Below are positions 1 through 10,187 of a stretch of DNA of 36,673 nucleotides, piece after piece. Under the pieces are notes generated by a model. It was not told where the DNA came from and made no database searches. It was given only the letters and a program-made list of their open reading frames with translations. Every line of letters starts with the position of its first letter. Within the stretch, counting starts at the first letter, position 1. The DNA comes from an uncultured Lachnospiraceae bacterium (GTDB lineage: Bacteria > Bacillota > Clostridia > Lachnospirales > Lachnospiraceae). The stretch is from the NCBI GenBank assembly GCA_949051815.1, contig CARQVR010000007.1, forward strand, positions 40,099-76,771, read 5' to 3'. Made by a program: the position numbers and the translations under genes.

Positions 1-216
1 AGAACGAAGAAGGAAGCGGGAACGCGGACGATGAGGAGAACGAAGAGGGAAGCGGGAACGCGGACGGCGGGGAGAATGAAGAAGGAAGCGGGAACGCGGA
101 CGGCGAAGAGAATGAAGAAGGAAGCGGGAACGCGGACGGCGGGGAGAACGAAGAAGGAAGCGGGAACGCGGACGATGAGGAGAACGAAGAGGGAAGCGGA
201 GACAGCGGCGCAGGTG
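1..216 (+). repeat. 36-bp tandem repeats encoding acidic 12-residue units
   Basis: Six consecutive 36-bp units run from base 1, the last one diverged. In the frame of the surface protein they read ENEEGSGNAD followed by DE, GG or GE. The array reaches the window edge, so its full copy number is unknown. The unit is a multiple of three, so gain or loss changes protein length but not frame. In another frame the same DNA gives a basic ORF starting at 31, which is a shadow. Confidence 0.95.
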
Positions 217-3200
217 TGGAAAACTCCGGCGATAACGAAGACAAAGAAGGCAGTCTGAAAAATCTGACGGCCGTGAAAGCGAAGCGGAAAGCGGGAAACG
301 GGACGGCATTTTCGCGTATAAGGACAAGAAGCGACGTGACCCAAATGTTTGTCAATACGAAGAAGCCGTCCGGTTCGGACGTCAGCCGGGAAGATGAGGC
401 AGACAGTGTGCAGAAGCCGGGAGCAGCGCCCGTCCGGATAGCGGATGTCACATGGGAGAGCGCGCCGTCCTACGACGGGGAGCAGCCCGGGGACTATGTC
501 TTCTCGGCTGTCCTGCCCGAGGGCTATGATATGGCGGCCGGTGTGGAACTGCCACAGATCAGGGTGACGGTTGCGGAGGAGACTCTGGAAGAAGAGGCGT
601 CTGCAGCGGTCTATGCTTCCATGCCGGTAAATGAGGTGGCATCCCTTACGAAGCGGGAGGGTACAAGGGAGACTGCGATTGTCTCCTCGGATGACGCCGG
701 GGACAGGCACAAAGTGCGTCTCCTCTGGCAGACCATCGGAACGGTGTCCAAAAACGCTCCGACTACAGGCTGCGAAAAATCATGGGTAGCATTCCGGGTA
801 CCCGGCATGGACGAGGAACTGAAATTCAATTTTACAAAGGACATGCTGTTAAACCCGTCCGAGGCATACAGGCTTGCAGAGTTCACCCTGCCTTACACAT
901 ACGAGGACGGCGGGGACATCTTTCCCGATAAGCTCGGGATATACAGCGCCCTCTCGTCTCTTTCCGGGCAGTTTATGGGACGTGTGACGCTGCAGGCATA
1001 CGATTACTTAAGCAAGGAATGGAAGAGCTATGTTTACTATGAGATCAGTCCGCAGATGTCGCTGACCGGCAGCGCTCTCACGGAGGCAGTCTGGGTCAGT
1101 CTGGATCAGCCTGTCACATGTATAGATTATGTGGACATTGATCAGGGCGACCTGTATATGGAAGGTTCGGGCAGAGTGGAGAAAAGCTGGGATCTTGTCT
1201 GCATGGACAATTTCGGCGTGGTAGTGACGGAAAAAAGTAAGGGCTGGAGCGATAACTGGGAGCTGCAGCTTAAAAACGGAAGCGCATATCCCGACAGGTA
1301 CCAAATCGGTCTGGAAGGCAGCCTGGAAGGGTTTAAGCTGACTGCCGCATCCGGCGTAAACGGTATTCCGCGGGAGGACAGACCGTGGGTGTGCGCGGTT
1401 ATCCGGGGAAACGGGGAAGCGACATCCACATTAAAGATCGGGATAGGAATCATTGAGCGGCGTGTGTTTTTGCAGTACTGTGATGCCAAGGGCGTGGTTT
1501 ACAGCGAGACAGTGGCGGAGGGTGATTCCTGTCAGGTGGCGGACGTGACGAAAGCGGCCCTGAATCAGGGGCGGGATATTGTCCTGAAAGAAGGACATGG
1601 GTTTGCGGGGGCTTACACGGGGAGCGACGGAAAAACCTACCGGCCGGGGGAGACGATTGACAGTGTGGAGCAGTCAATTAACTTTTACATGACATGGGAG
1701 CCGCAGACCTGCCGTGTGACTCTGGACGGACAGATCGACCAGAAGGGAGAACGGACGCTCACAGAAAACGGGAAGTACGAGATGGAGCTGACCTACGGAC
1801 AGTTGGGAGTGGAAGACGCGCCAATCCCGCCGCAGGCGCCGGACAGATACCGCTTTAACGGCTGGGTCGGCGAGGCGGACGGCAGGGAAGTGCAGTTTTT
1901 TGACAAAGAAGGGAAACCCTTTAACAAATGGCGTGGTGACGGGGACTCTGTTCTGACCGTAAGATGGGCGCTGAAAAATATTTACTATTATCTGAACCCT
2001 GGCGCTTCTGACGCATGGTGCACTAATGCAGGATTTATATTTGAAAATCCTGCATCCGAAGACAGAAGGCCTAAATTAAGCGAGTATGGGAAAAAGCTTC
2101 CGCAGACAGAGGATGAAGTATACCGCCACGGTTATGAACTGTTGGGCTGGTATACTACCAGGAGCGGGGAAGGAGAACGGATTGATGAGGACTATCCCCT
2201 TCCGCTGGAAGATACATACTTTTATGCAAGATGGAAACCGGTGGAGGTGACGCTTAAGCTGGATGCCGGTGACGGCAGCTTTGACGGCGGGGGACAGACA
2301 TGTGAGATAGGGGAAAAGGTATATTATAAACAGAAGTTCGGGGAGATTTCTGACAAGCTTCCCGTGCCTGTCCGTTTGGGCTACGAGCTTGCAGGGTGGG
2401 GGTACTCGGAGCGGTCGCAGATCCGGGATGTGCTGGATGACAGTTCAGCGCTGCAGGAGACGGCTGATTTCACCTTGTATGCTGTCTGGAAAAAGAAGGA
2501 ATTATCCGTTTATCTGGATGCCGCCGGCGGCAGCTTTGCAAGTCCCGAAGATGCCCGGATGAAGGCTTTACCGGGAGATACGATAACTTTGCCTGCGCCC
2601 ACGCGCACGGGGTATACGCTTACGGGCTGGAGGGATGCAGCGGGGAATGAGACGAATGGATCTGCCTGTCAGATTCCGGGGAACGCCGACGCCTCCTTTA
2701 CGCTGACGGCGGTGTGGCAGGCAAACACGTATCAATTGGAATTTAACAGAAACAGCAGCGGCGCAGGCGGCATGGCGGCACAGACGCTCACCTACGACAG
2801 CGCTTTCACCCTGCCTGAAAATCAGTTCGCCCGCACGGGATACAGATTTGCGGGGTGGAATACAAAGGCGGACGGCAGCGGGATTTCCTATGCTGACCGG
2901 GCGGCGGTGAAGAATCTGGCGACGAAAGGGTCGGTTACCCTTTATGCTAAATGGACACCGGTTACCTTTTCTGTCAGCTTCGATCCAAATGGCGGGACAT
3001 TAACGGACAGCGGGGACAGCGGTATGCCTGTCACCTACGATGCCGCCTATGGCGCGCTTCCGGTTCCTGTCAGGAACCGGTATAACTTCAAGGGCTGGTT
3101 TACCGCAAGAGAGGGCGGTGAGCAGATGACGGAAACAAGTAAGGTGGAAACGGCGGCGGCGCACACCCTGTATGCACAGTGGGAGTACGCATGGTTTACG

Positions 3201-6200
3201 CTGTCCTTCGACCTGCGCGGCGGCTCTGACAGTAAGGACTGCGCGTTCGGGAATATGGAGGGCGGGAAAAAAGAGGGTATCGTGCTGCCGACTGCCATCC
3301 CAGAGAGAACAGGCTGGGAATTTCAGGGCTGGAGCGTCAGGCAGGGCACAACGGCGGACGCGGGCTATACGAGAGAGGACATTCAAGGCGGCAGCGCCCC
3401 TAAGGTATTGAGCGGCGGCAAAGAGAAGGTGACCCTCTATGCGGTCTGGTACAGCGATACGCCGGTCCTGCGCTATGATGCCAACGTGGTCGGGACGGAC
3501 GGCGGTGTGTCGGGTATGCCGCTCGATGCGCAGATGAATAACGGGAGCGTGACTGTCTCGACGCAGAGACCGTCCCGGACAGGTTATACCTTTATGGGAT
3601 GGGCGCTTACGCCGGACGGACAGGCATTATATAAAAAGGAGGGGGAAAATAAAACAGAAACCATAAACTCCGCGGTCTCCGTGATACTGTATGCGGTGTG
3701 GAAAGCGGATGAAGCGCCGGGCGTAGGCACGTTTTCATCAAACTATGAATGCAAATATCTTAAGGGCGGCAAGTGGCATTTTACTACGCTGAAAACGGCG
3801 TTGGCTGAGGTTCCCGCAGGTAGTGAGATTGTGCTGCTCAAAAATATTGCGGGGAAGGATGCGGCAGGAAACAGTGAAATGGCCCTGTCCGTGTCGAAGA
3901 ACTTTACACTGAATCTGAATAAATATAAGCTGGATTATGACGGGACGGTTTCCTTTTCCGGCTCCGGCGGAGAGATTACGATAAAAAACGGAAACGTGGG
4001 AAGCCTGTTTGTGGTAAAAAGCGGTGCGAAAGTGATAGTGGACAGTGTACGTTTTCCGGGGGATAACACGGATGGCACGGATATCAGGACAGAGGGAAGC
4101 GGAACGCATCTGACGCTGCAGGGGAAGACGGTAGTCCTGGACAGGACATTGCGGATCGGCCAGGGCACAACCCTGCATGTCAAGTATGCGGAGATTGGCG
4201 TGGAATGCAAAACGAAGACAAAATGTGTGTTTGAGGTTGACGGTGGAACCCTGGAGATTGATGACGGCTATTTCTATGTAGGAGCCTTGAAGAAAGACGA
4301 CAGTTCATCTTCGGCGACAAACCTGATTGTCTCAAAAAACGACAATCCGGCGTCGGTTTATAAACTGCGCGGCGGGTACTTTGGCGGCGAGACGTACAAT
4401 GCTGGAGACTCGACGGGCTGGGGGCTTAGTTATTATAGCGCTACAAGTGCTGAGGGGCGCTATGTCGTATGCCATCCGACCGTGCAATACAACGGAAATA
4501 AAGAAAAGGACCTTAGAGGTATGCCATCCATTCCCTGGCTTCGTACATGGTTCTATAGCCCTGCGGACGCCGTTTTACCCTCCGCGGACTGTTGGGAAAT
4601 ATCGGACGGTGGGCGTTCGCCGCGCAAAGTAGAGGAGAAAGAGATTGGCAACGACGACTATGTTTCCGAAAACACATGGTTTAAGCTTCTTAAGGGTGTT
4701 ACTCTTAACAAAGGTCTGGTTCTGGACAAACAGGATCACAGGTCGGTGATCGACTTGAACGGCAATGAAATCCAGGTGCAGGTACAGGAGGGTGTTTCTC
4801 TCGATTCCTTTGTCCTGAAAGGAGGGATGCTGAACGCTTCGAGGGGAATGGTGAAATCCATGACTTTAAAGCACGGCACGGTGGAAGCGGATGTGCAGAT
4901 TATGAACTGGGGAGAAATTGTTCTGGATGATGTGATCTTAAAGCGCGGCGCGACCATTTATATAGGTAAGAATTGGAAGGCGGATTTTGAGGCCAGCTAT
5001 GTAACCAATGAGAAGGATTTTGGCGGTACGAAGCTGGTGCAGGAAGGAGAAATGAGATACAATTGTTACCCTTACAGGGCAGTAGAACAGGGGACGCCCC
5101 GTGTGACTTTCCACGCAAACTATCCGGGGGAAAGTCTGCAGGAGGAACAGACCATAGTGCTGGATCAGGCGATAGGGAGCGTGTATAAGATTCCGGCAGC
5201 ATCCGGTTTCGCGGTACCCGGCTATGTTTTCGATTATTGGAACACGAAACAGGACGGAACCGGGGAGCGTATTACCTCACAGATAAAGTACCATGACAGG
5301 GATGTCACAGATCTCTATGCCGTCTGGCGCAGGACTTACGTCACGGCAGTTTTTGACAGAAACGGCGGGGAGTGGAAAGATCAGGCAGCTCTTGGCGTGA
5401 CGCAGGATGCGGCAATCGCCGCGCGCAATGTGCCTTACAGCATGGCGCTGGGGGCGCTGCCTACGGTATCCCGTGACGGATACGGCTTTGCGGGCTGGTA
5501 TACGGAAAAAACCGGCGGCAGTCAGGTGTATGCGGATACAAAAGTGACGAAGGACCAGACTTACTATGCCCGCTGGACGCCTGCTGACGGTACGAAATAT
5601 ACGGTTGTCTGGCAGGGGGAGGTGACCGGCGGCGAAAGGGAGTTTGGACGGGAGGAACGCTTTGGCAGGACGGACGGGACGGTGCAGCTTAGTGGCCTCA
5701 TACAGTCTTTCGACGGCTATGCCTATTCGGGCTACACGGTGACGCACAGCGGGAAACCGGGAGGAAGTTCAGGTACAGAAGCCGACGCAGCGTTTTCCAT
5801 CCGGGCGGACGGTTCCCTGGTGGTGACAATAAAGTACAGGTTAAAATATAACGAGGTGGCTGTCACGGTGAAGAGGCAGGATGTGGCGGATGTGGGAGCC
5901 GTATCTGCCGAAACCCCGGTATCCGGTGTGAAAATCATTTTGTCGGGTTTGGGGCATGTGGATCAAGGCGGCGCAGCGGTTACAACAGGCAGCATGATGA
6001 CGAGCGCAGCCGGGACAGCATCTGCTTATTACAAATATGGCAGCGGCGTGACGCTGACGGCGCCGGAGATTGAGGGCTGCCGCTTTGCGGGATGGAGCGG
6101 GCATTATACGGCGGCGGAAAATGCGTTGACGTTCTCCATGTCGGACCGGAAAGTGGCGGTTACCGCCCTTTACAAACAGAATGCCAGTGCCGTGGAGAAG

Positions 6201-9200
6201 AGTCTGGGTCATATCAGGGTTATGACAGAAGGGGAGAAAGTGGCGGCGTCCGGGCAGGACGTCCGGAAGGCGATGCCGCCTGAGGGGGTTCCCTACGGCT
6301 ACACGTATATCCTGACGTTTACGGCGGAGGAAGGCTACGGGCTGCCTGAACAGATTGCCCTGCAGCGTGGGACAGAGAGCGGAAAGATTTTGACAGACGG
6401 GGAAAATGTCACCGGAAACGAAGTTTATAGCAGGTCAGCGGACGGAAAGACCGGTATATTGACCGTGAAAAATGTAAAGACGCCTCTTTACGTGGCAGCG
6501 GCGGGAGAGGCGAAGCAGTATACTGTCACTTTCACGGGACAGCATGTGACGGCTTCCCCTGCGGGACCGGTCCATGCGGGTCACGGCAGCGTCTTTATGA
6601 TGAATCTGACGGCGGAGGATGGGTATGATCTGCCGGATGGACTTACGGTTACTATGGGAGGAAGAGAGCTTACTTTGGGGACGGACTGTACTTACGACAC
6701 GGTGGACGGTTCGGTCTGTATCGGAGCAGTCACAGGGGATGTTGAAATCTCTGCGGCCGCAGTACCGGCGCCCGCTTCCTATCAGGTGGAGTATTATCTG
6801 CAGGATGTGGACGGCGCATACGGTGCGGTTCCTTACGATACGCAACGGTTTTATGACAGGAAGACGCAGGAGACTGTCAGCCTGATAAAAACAGATGGCG
6901 CTCTTGGGACAGAATATGAAAAAACTTATAGTGGATATACCTTTGACAGGGATGCGGCGGAAAATGTGACGACAGGTACGGTGGATGCATCAGGCGCCCT
7001 TACATTAAAGGTTTGCTATAAGAGAAACGAATACCGGGTTGGCATCGCGGACGGATATTTCTGGGCTGACGGAACGGATGAAGAGAAAACTTACCCGTAT
7101 GGTTTTCCTGTGGAACTGGCAGTGGAGGAAAAGACAGGATATGACGCTGACTGGTCGGGAGGCGGCGGTCTGGGCGGTCTGGGCAGACAGGTGTCCTTCT
7201 ATATGCCTGCGAAGGATGTGAAGATCACACCCTCTTACAGGTCGCAGCCGCTTGCCGCTACGGAGGCGGGGCTTACGAACGTACGCTTTACAGAGGGAAC
7301 GGAGACGACGGCATATTATGAGCAGGAATACAGCGCGGTCATCGAGCCGCTTACCGGCTATGACCTGCCGGCCGGGATTGTCGTGAAGGTGGCGGGAAAG
7401 CCGCTTGCCTCCGGGGATTTTACTTATGATCCGGTTACAGGCGCCGTCAGCATCAGGGCGGAAAAGGTGACAGGCAGCATAGAAATCACGGCGTCAGGCG
7501 AACGCCAGAGGAAACACGCTGAGATTGCATTTGAAAACAATGAGATGCCGGATGGCAGGAAGATTCTGACGGCTGACAAGATGGCAGAGGAAGTGGCATC
7601 AGGGGAGGCATTTCAAGTCAGACTGAGTGTGTTTGCAGAATCCGGCTATGCCCTGCCGGAGCCGGAGAGAGAACCTGACAGCCTTACTGTCACTATGGGC
7701 GGCAGGACGCTCGTATGCGGGAGGGACTATACCTATGACAGCGATTCCGGACTGCTGCGCGTACCAAACGTGGTGGAGGACGTGACCGTCAAGGCATCTC
7801 CCACGGTCAAAGAGCAGAAAGCGGACTATCGGATCGAGCATTACAAGGAAGACATGGACGGTGTCTACACCCTTGCGCAGCGCGTGCGAAAGGAAGGCAT
7901 TGTGGGGACGACCGTGACGGCGGGGACGACGGTAGTCCAGCTTAAGAATTATACCGGCTATGCCTATGATGACAGCATTCCGGGAACCGTGGCGTCTGAG
8001 GAGGTGAGGGCGGACGGCAGCACTGTGCTGAAACTCTATTATAGTAGAAAGGCCTGTATACTTACCCTGTCAGCCGAGACAGGTATCACCGTGGAGGCGC
8101 GGGCAGGGGCAGCAGGCGGCGCATCCGGCGGGATAGAGACTGTACAGCCGGAAGGCAGGAAGGAGATCATATATAAATATGGTCAGAGCGTGACCGTCCG
8201 CGTTTCTGATACGACGGAAGGAAACAGCTTTACAGGCTGGTATCAGGCAGGGGAGTCAAAGGGACGCGCCGCCTCCTACAGCCTTGTTATGACGGAGGAC
8301 CTGACGCTGACAGCTAAATCAGGAGAAAAGCGTTATGAGCTTGTAGTGAATGGAAGCCACGGAAAAAGCAGCCTGGAGGAGGACTGTGAGGAGAATATTT
8401 CCGGCGGCACAGAAAAGACGGTGGAGCTTGTGGCGGACACCGGGTATCATCTGCCAACGGCGGTCGTTCTGATTGTGGACGGGGAGGAGTCGCAGGGATA
8501 TACTTACACTAAGGAATCGGAGAATCTCGCTAAAGTGTCGTTGAGAGTGACCGGGGACACAGAGATTGTGTTTGTGGCGGAGGCGAATCATTACAGGCTG
8601 ATCCTTGACGCCAACGGCGGCAGGGTGAAGCTTAATGAAACAGATGCGGCAGAAGCGCAGGTTGAAAGGGAAGCGGTGTATGACGCGGCATACGGGGAAC
8701 TGCCCAAAGCGCAACGGAGTGGGTATACTTTCCGCGGTTGGTTTACGGAAAAAGCGGGCGGCGAAGAAATTACAGGAGAGAGTGTGCATCTGACGGATGG
8801 TGACAGGACGGTTTATGCAAAATGGCGGATGAATCCGAAGAAGGATTCCGGCGAAAGCGGCAGCGTAGATAAAGAGCCGGAGCTGCCGCCCGGGGAGGAA
8901 ACATCTGGGACAGGACCGGATATGCCGCCTGAGAATCCGGAGAAAGAGGAGCCGGAGACAGAGGATCCTGCGCCTGAAATGAAGACGATACCGTCTGATC
9001 TGCCGGAGCGGGAGAAAGAGCCGGAAGACGGTTCCGGTGAGGAAGAGGAAAAGGGCAGCAGTCTTCCGGAAGGAGAAGGAATTGTCACTGTGCCCGCCGT
9101 CATGCAGGACGGCAGGCTGACACCGGAGGACAAAAAAGTCTGGAAAGCAGGGGAAGCGGATATCCGTACGGTGGTATTTACCGTTATGGACAGTGCAGTG

Positions 9201-9944
9201 ATCGTGCATATGAATAATGTAGAGGGGACAGCCTGTGTGGCAGCGGTAACTGACGCGGCGGCTGCCGCCAATGCGGTGATGCGGGCGGAGGAGTACAGGA
9301 GACTTACCGCGGGGGACGTCATAGAGATCAGAATAGATGTGACCCCTTACGACGATCAGGTTTCCGGACAGGACAGACAGCTTATACAGGCACAGGCGGC
9401 AAAGTCTGCCAATGCGCCGCTGACGGTAGAAGGTGAAGACGGCGCGCAGGATCCCGCAGGAACAGAGGACGGACTGACGGTTGGCCTGTACATGGATATC
9501 TCTGTATTTATGCGGATTAATGAGGAGCCGTGGCAGGAGATTCATATTACCGGACAGCCGGTTGGGATTGTCGTGCAGATACCGGAAAGTCTTCTGGAGG
9601 ATTCCGCAGACGGGAAATTCTGTATATTGCGGGTTCACGACGGGGAATGCGACCTGTTGGAGGATATGGATGAGACGCCGGAGACCGTTACCTTTGAGAG
9701 CGGGCTGTTCTCTGTCTATGCAGTCGCATATACACGAAAAACAGCAGATGCTGATACCGGTATGACTGTCGGAGCGCGGGCAGGCAGGATATCTGCGTGC
9801 AGTCTGTGTCATATCTGTCCTGCATTTTTAGGGATCTGTTATTTCATCTGGCTGCTTTTAGCTGTGGTAACAGTTATTGTGATCAGGCTGTTTTACATGA
9901 GAAAGCAGAAGAAAAAGGATGAAAGAGAGAAGGAAGATGTATAA
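1..9944 (+). CDS. Giant InlB-repeat cell-surface protein, C-terminal part (5' end outside window)
   Basis: The reading frame is open to the left edge (first whole codon at base 3), so an internal ATG at 216 is not the real start; at least 3313 residues are encoded. In order it shows acidic 12-residue repeats (bases 1-216), an unassigned N-terminal region (to about 1690), eight Listeria-Bacteroides/InlB-type repeats (about 1690-3710; a GYxFxGW core ending in LYAxW), a beta-helix-like block rich in short GxLxLxxG strands (3730-5090), two more InlB repeats (5095-5580), two MucBP-like modules, about five copies of a GYxLP module (6200-8580), a last InlB repeat (8590-8830), a Pro/Glu linker, a conserved-looking C-terminal domain and one membrane span (about 9800-9890) followed by Arg/Lys/Glu residues. 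There is no LPXTG motif, so anchoring is probably by the membrane span. It is likely an adhesin or surface-stalk protein; the ligand is unknown. Confidence 0.9.
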   Translation, partial: NEEGSGNADDEENEEGSGNADGGENEEGSGNADGEENEEGSGNADGGENEEGSGNADDEENEEGSGDSGAGVENSGDNEDKEGSLKNLTAVKAKRKAGNGTAFSRIRTRSDVTQMFVNTKKPSGSDVSREDEADSVQKPGAAPVRIADVTWESAPSYDGEQPGDYVFSAVLPEGYDMAAGVELPQIRVTVAEETLEEEASAAVYASMPVNEVASLTKREGTRETAIVSSDDAGDRHKVRLLWQTIGTVSKNAPTTGCEKSWVAFRVPGMDEELKFNFTKDMLLNPSEAYRLAEFTLPYTYEDGGDIFPDKLGIYSALSSLSGQFMGRVTLQAYDYLSKEWKSYVYYEISPQMSLTGSALTEAVWVSLDQPVTCIDYVDIDQGDLYMEGSGRVEKSWDLVCMDNFGVVVTEKSKGWSDNWELQLKNGSAYPDRYQIGLEGSLEGFKLTAASGVNGIPREDRPWVCAVIRGNGEATSTLKIGIGIIERRVFLQYCDAKGVVYSETVAEGDSCQVADVTKAALNQGRDIVLKEGHGFAGAYTGSDGKTYRPGETIDSVEQSINFYMTWEPQTCRVTLDGQIDQKGERTLTENGKYEMELTYGQLGVEDAPIPPQAPDRYRFNGWVGEADGREVQFFDKEGKPFNKWRGDGDSVLTVRWALKNIYYYLNPGASDAWCTNAGFIFENPASEDRRPKLSEYGKKLPQTEDEVYRHGYELLGWYTTRSGEGERIDEDYPLPLEDTYFYARWKPVEVTLKLDAGDGSFDGGGQTCEIGEKVYYKQKFGEISDKLPVPVRLGYELAGWGYSERSQIRDVLDDSSALQETADFTLYAVWKKKELSVYLDAAGGSFASPEDARMKALPGDTITLPAPTRTGYTLTGWRDAAGNETNGSACQIPGNADASFTLTAVWQANTYQLEFNRNSSGAGGMAAQTLTYDSAFTLPENQFARTGYRFAGWNTKADGSGISYADRAAVKNLATKGSVTLYAKWTPVTFSVSFDPNGGTLTDSGDSGMPVTYDAAYGALPVPVRNRYNFKGWFTAREGGEQMTETSKVETAAAHTLYAQWEYAWFTLSFDLRGGSDSKDCAFGNMEGGKKEGIVLPTAIPERTGWEFQGWSVRQGTTADAGYTREDIQGGSAPKVLSGGKEKVTLYAVWYSDTPVLRYDANVVGTDGGVSGMPLDAQMNNGSVTVSTQRPSRTGYTFMGWALTPDGQALYKKEGENKTETINSAVSVILYAVWKADEAPGVGTFSSNYECKYLKGGKWHFTTLKTALAEVPAGSEIVLLKNIAGKDAAGNSEMALSVSKNFTLNLNKYKLDYDGTVSFSGSGGEITIKNGNVGSLFVVKSGAKVIVDSVRFPGDNTDGTDIRTEGSGTHLTLQGKTVVLDRTLRIGQGTTLHVKYAEIGVECKTKTKCVFEVDGGTLEIDDGYFYVGALKKDDSSSSATNLIVSKNDNPASVYKLRGGYFGGETYNAGDSTGWGLSYYSATSAEGRYVVCHPTVQYNGNKEKDLRGMPSIPWLRTWFYSPADAVLPSADCWEISDGGRSPRKVEEKEIGNDDYVSENTWFKLLKGVTLNKGLVLDKQDHRSVIDLNGNEIQVQVQEGVSLDSFVLKGGMLNASRGMVKSMTLKHGTVEADVQIMNWGEIVLDDVILKRGATIYIGKNWKADFEASYVTNEKDFGGTKLVQEGEMRYNCYPYRAVEQGTPRVTFHANYPGESLQEEQTIVLDQAIGSVYKIPAASGFAVPGYVFDYWNTKQDGTGERITSQIKYHDRDVTDLYAVWRRTYVTAVFDRNGGEWKDQAALGVTQDAAIAARNVPYSMALGALPTVSRDGYGFAGWYTEKTGGSQVYADTKVTKDQTYYARWTPADGTKYTVVWQGEVTGGEREFGREERFGRTDGTVQLSGLIQSFDGYAYSGYTVTHSGKPGGSSGTEADAAFSIRADGSLVVTIKYRLKYNEVAVTVKRQDVADVGAVSAETPVSGVKIILSGLGHVDQGGAAVTTGSMMTSAAGTASAYYKYGSGVTLTAPEIEGCRFAGWSGHYTAAENALTFSMSDRKVAVTALYKQNASAVEKSLGHIRVMTEGEKVAASGQDVRKAMPPEGVPYGYTYILTFTAEEGYGLPEQIALQRGTESGKILTDGENVTGNEVYSRSADGKTGILTVKNVKTPLYVAAAGEAKQYTVTFTGQHVTASPAGPVHAGHGSVFMMNLTAEDGYDLPDGLTVTMGGRELTLGTDCTYDTVDGSVCIGAVTGDVEISAAAVPAPASYQVEYYLQDVDGAYGAVPYDTQRFYDRKTQETVSLIKTDGALGTEYEKTYSGYTFDRDAAENVTTGTVDASGALTLKVCYKRNEYRVGIADGYFWADGTDEEKTYPYGFPVELAVEEKTGYDADWSGGGGLGGLGRQVSFYMPAKDVKITPSYRSQPLAATEAGLTNVRFTEGTETTAYYEQEYSAVIEPLTGYDLPAGIVVKVAGKPLASGDFTYDPVTGAVSIRAEKVTGSIEITASGERQRKHAEIAFENNEMPDGRKILTADKMAEEVASGEAFQVRLSVFAESGYALPEPEREPDSLTVTMGGRTLVCGRDYTYDSDSGLLRVPNVVEDVTVKASPTVKEQKADYRIEHYKEDMDGVYTLAQRVRKEGIVGTTVTAGTTVVQLKNYTGYAYDDSIPGTVASEEVRADGSTVLKLYYSRKACILTLSAETGITVEARAGAAGGASGGIETVQPEGRKEIIYKYGQSVTVRVSDTTEGNSFTGWYQAGESKGRAASYSLVMTEDLTLTAKSGEKRYELVVNGSHGKSSLEEDCEENISGGTEKTVELVADTGYHLPTAVVLIVDGEESQGYTYTKESENLAKVSLRVTGDTEIVFVAEANHYRLILDANGGRVKLNETDAAEAQVEREAVYDAAYGELPKAQRSGYTFRGWFTEKAGGEEITGESVHLTDGDRTVYAKWRMNPKKDSGESGSVDKEPELPPGEETSGTGPDMPPENPEKEEPETEDPAPEMKTIPSDLPEREKEPEDGSGEEEEKGSSLPEGEGIVTVPAVMQDGRLTPEDKKVWKAGEADIRTVVFTVMDSAVIVHMNNVEGTACVAAVTDAAAAANAVMRAEEYRRLTAGDVIEIRIDVTPYDDQVSGQDRQLIQAQAAKSANAPLTVEGEDGAQDPAGTEDGLTVGLYMDISVFMRINEEPWQEIHITGQPVGIVVQIPESLLEDSADGKFCILRVHDGECDLLEDMDETPETVTFESGLFSVYAVAYTRKTADADTGMTVGARAGRISACSLCHICPAFLGICYFIWLLLAVVTVIVIRLFYMRKQKKKDEREKEDV

Positions 9945-10016
9945 GTCAGGCAGGACGTATAAGACAAGGAAGACGTATAAAACAAAGAAGACGTATTAGA
10001 CAGGCAGGACGTATAA
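9927..10016 (+). repeat. 18-bp tandem repeat copying the CDS tail and its stop codon
   Basis: Five contiguous 18-bp units begin at 9927, 9945, 9963, 9981 and 9999. The first encodes the last five residues (EKEDV) plus TAA of the giant surface protein. The following units, in the same phase, read VRQDV-stop, DKEDV-stop, NKEDVL and DRQDV-stop. Units 2 and 5 differ at one base; units 1 and 3 differ at two. Only unit 4 has lost its stop (TTA). Confidence 0.9.
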
Positions 10017-10050
10017 GATAAGGAGTTAGCAGAAAGTTTTATAAAGGCAG

Positions 10051-10093
10051 CCCCGGGAAGGAGAAACCGGATCGTTTCTTCGCCCGGGGTTTT
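10051..10093 (+). terminator. Intrinsic terminator after the surface-protein gene
   Basis: CCCCGGG pairs with CCCGGGG, extended by an inner GAGAAAC/GTTTCTTC pairing, and is followed by TTTT. It lies about 110 bases after the stop codon, past the 18-bp repeat array. Confidence 0.85.
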
Positions 10094-10187
10094 GCTGTGT
10101 TGGCGGAAATTGTTTCGGGGAGAAGTTTAAGTCCCGTTTAAGGGACTCATAAAATGCTATAGTGTTTCCAGCAAGGGGGTGTGACAG

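Noticed and set aside
1..216. Direct repeats as a CRISPR array
   Set aside because: The 36-bp units are contiguous with no unique spacers and lie in frame inside a coding sequence.
31..258. 75-codon basic repetitive ORF
   Set aside because: It is a different frame of the 36-bp repeats; the frame continuous with the 9.7-kb gene encodes the acidic repeat.
8319..9812. 497-codon minus-strand ORF
   Set aside because: Antisense shadow of the surface-protein gene; Arg/His/Cys-rich translation with no recognisable domain.
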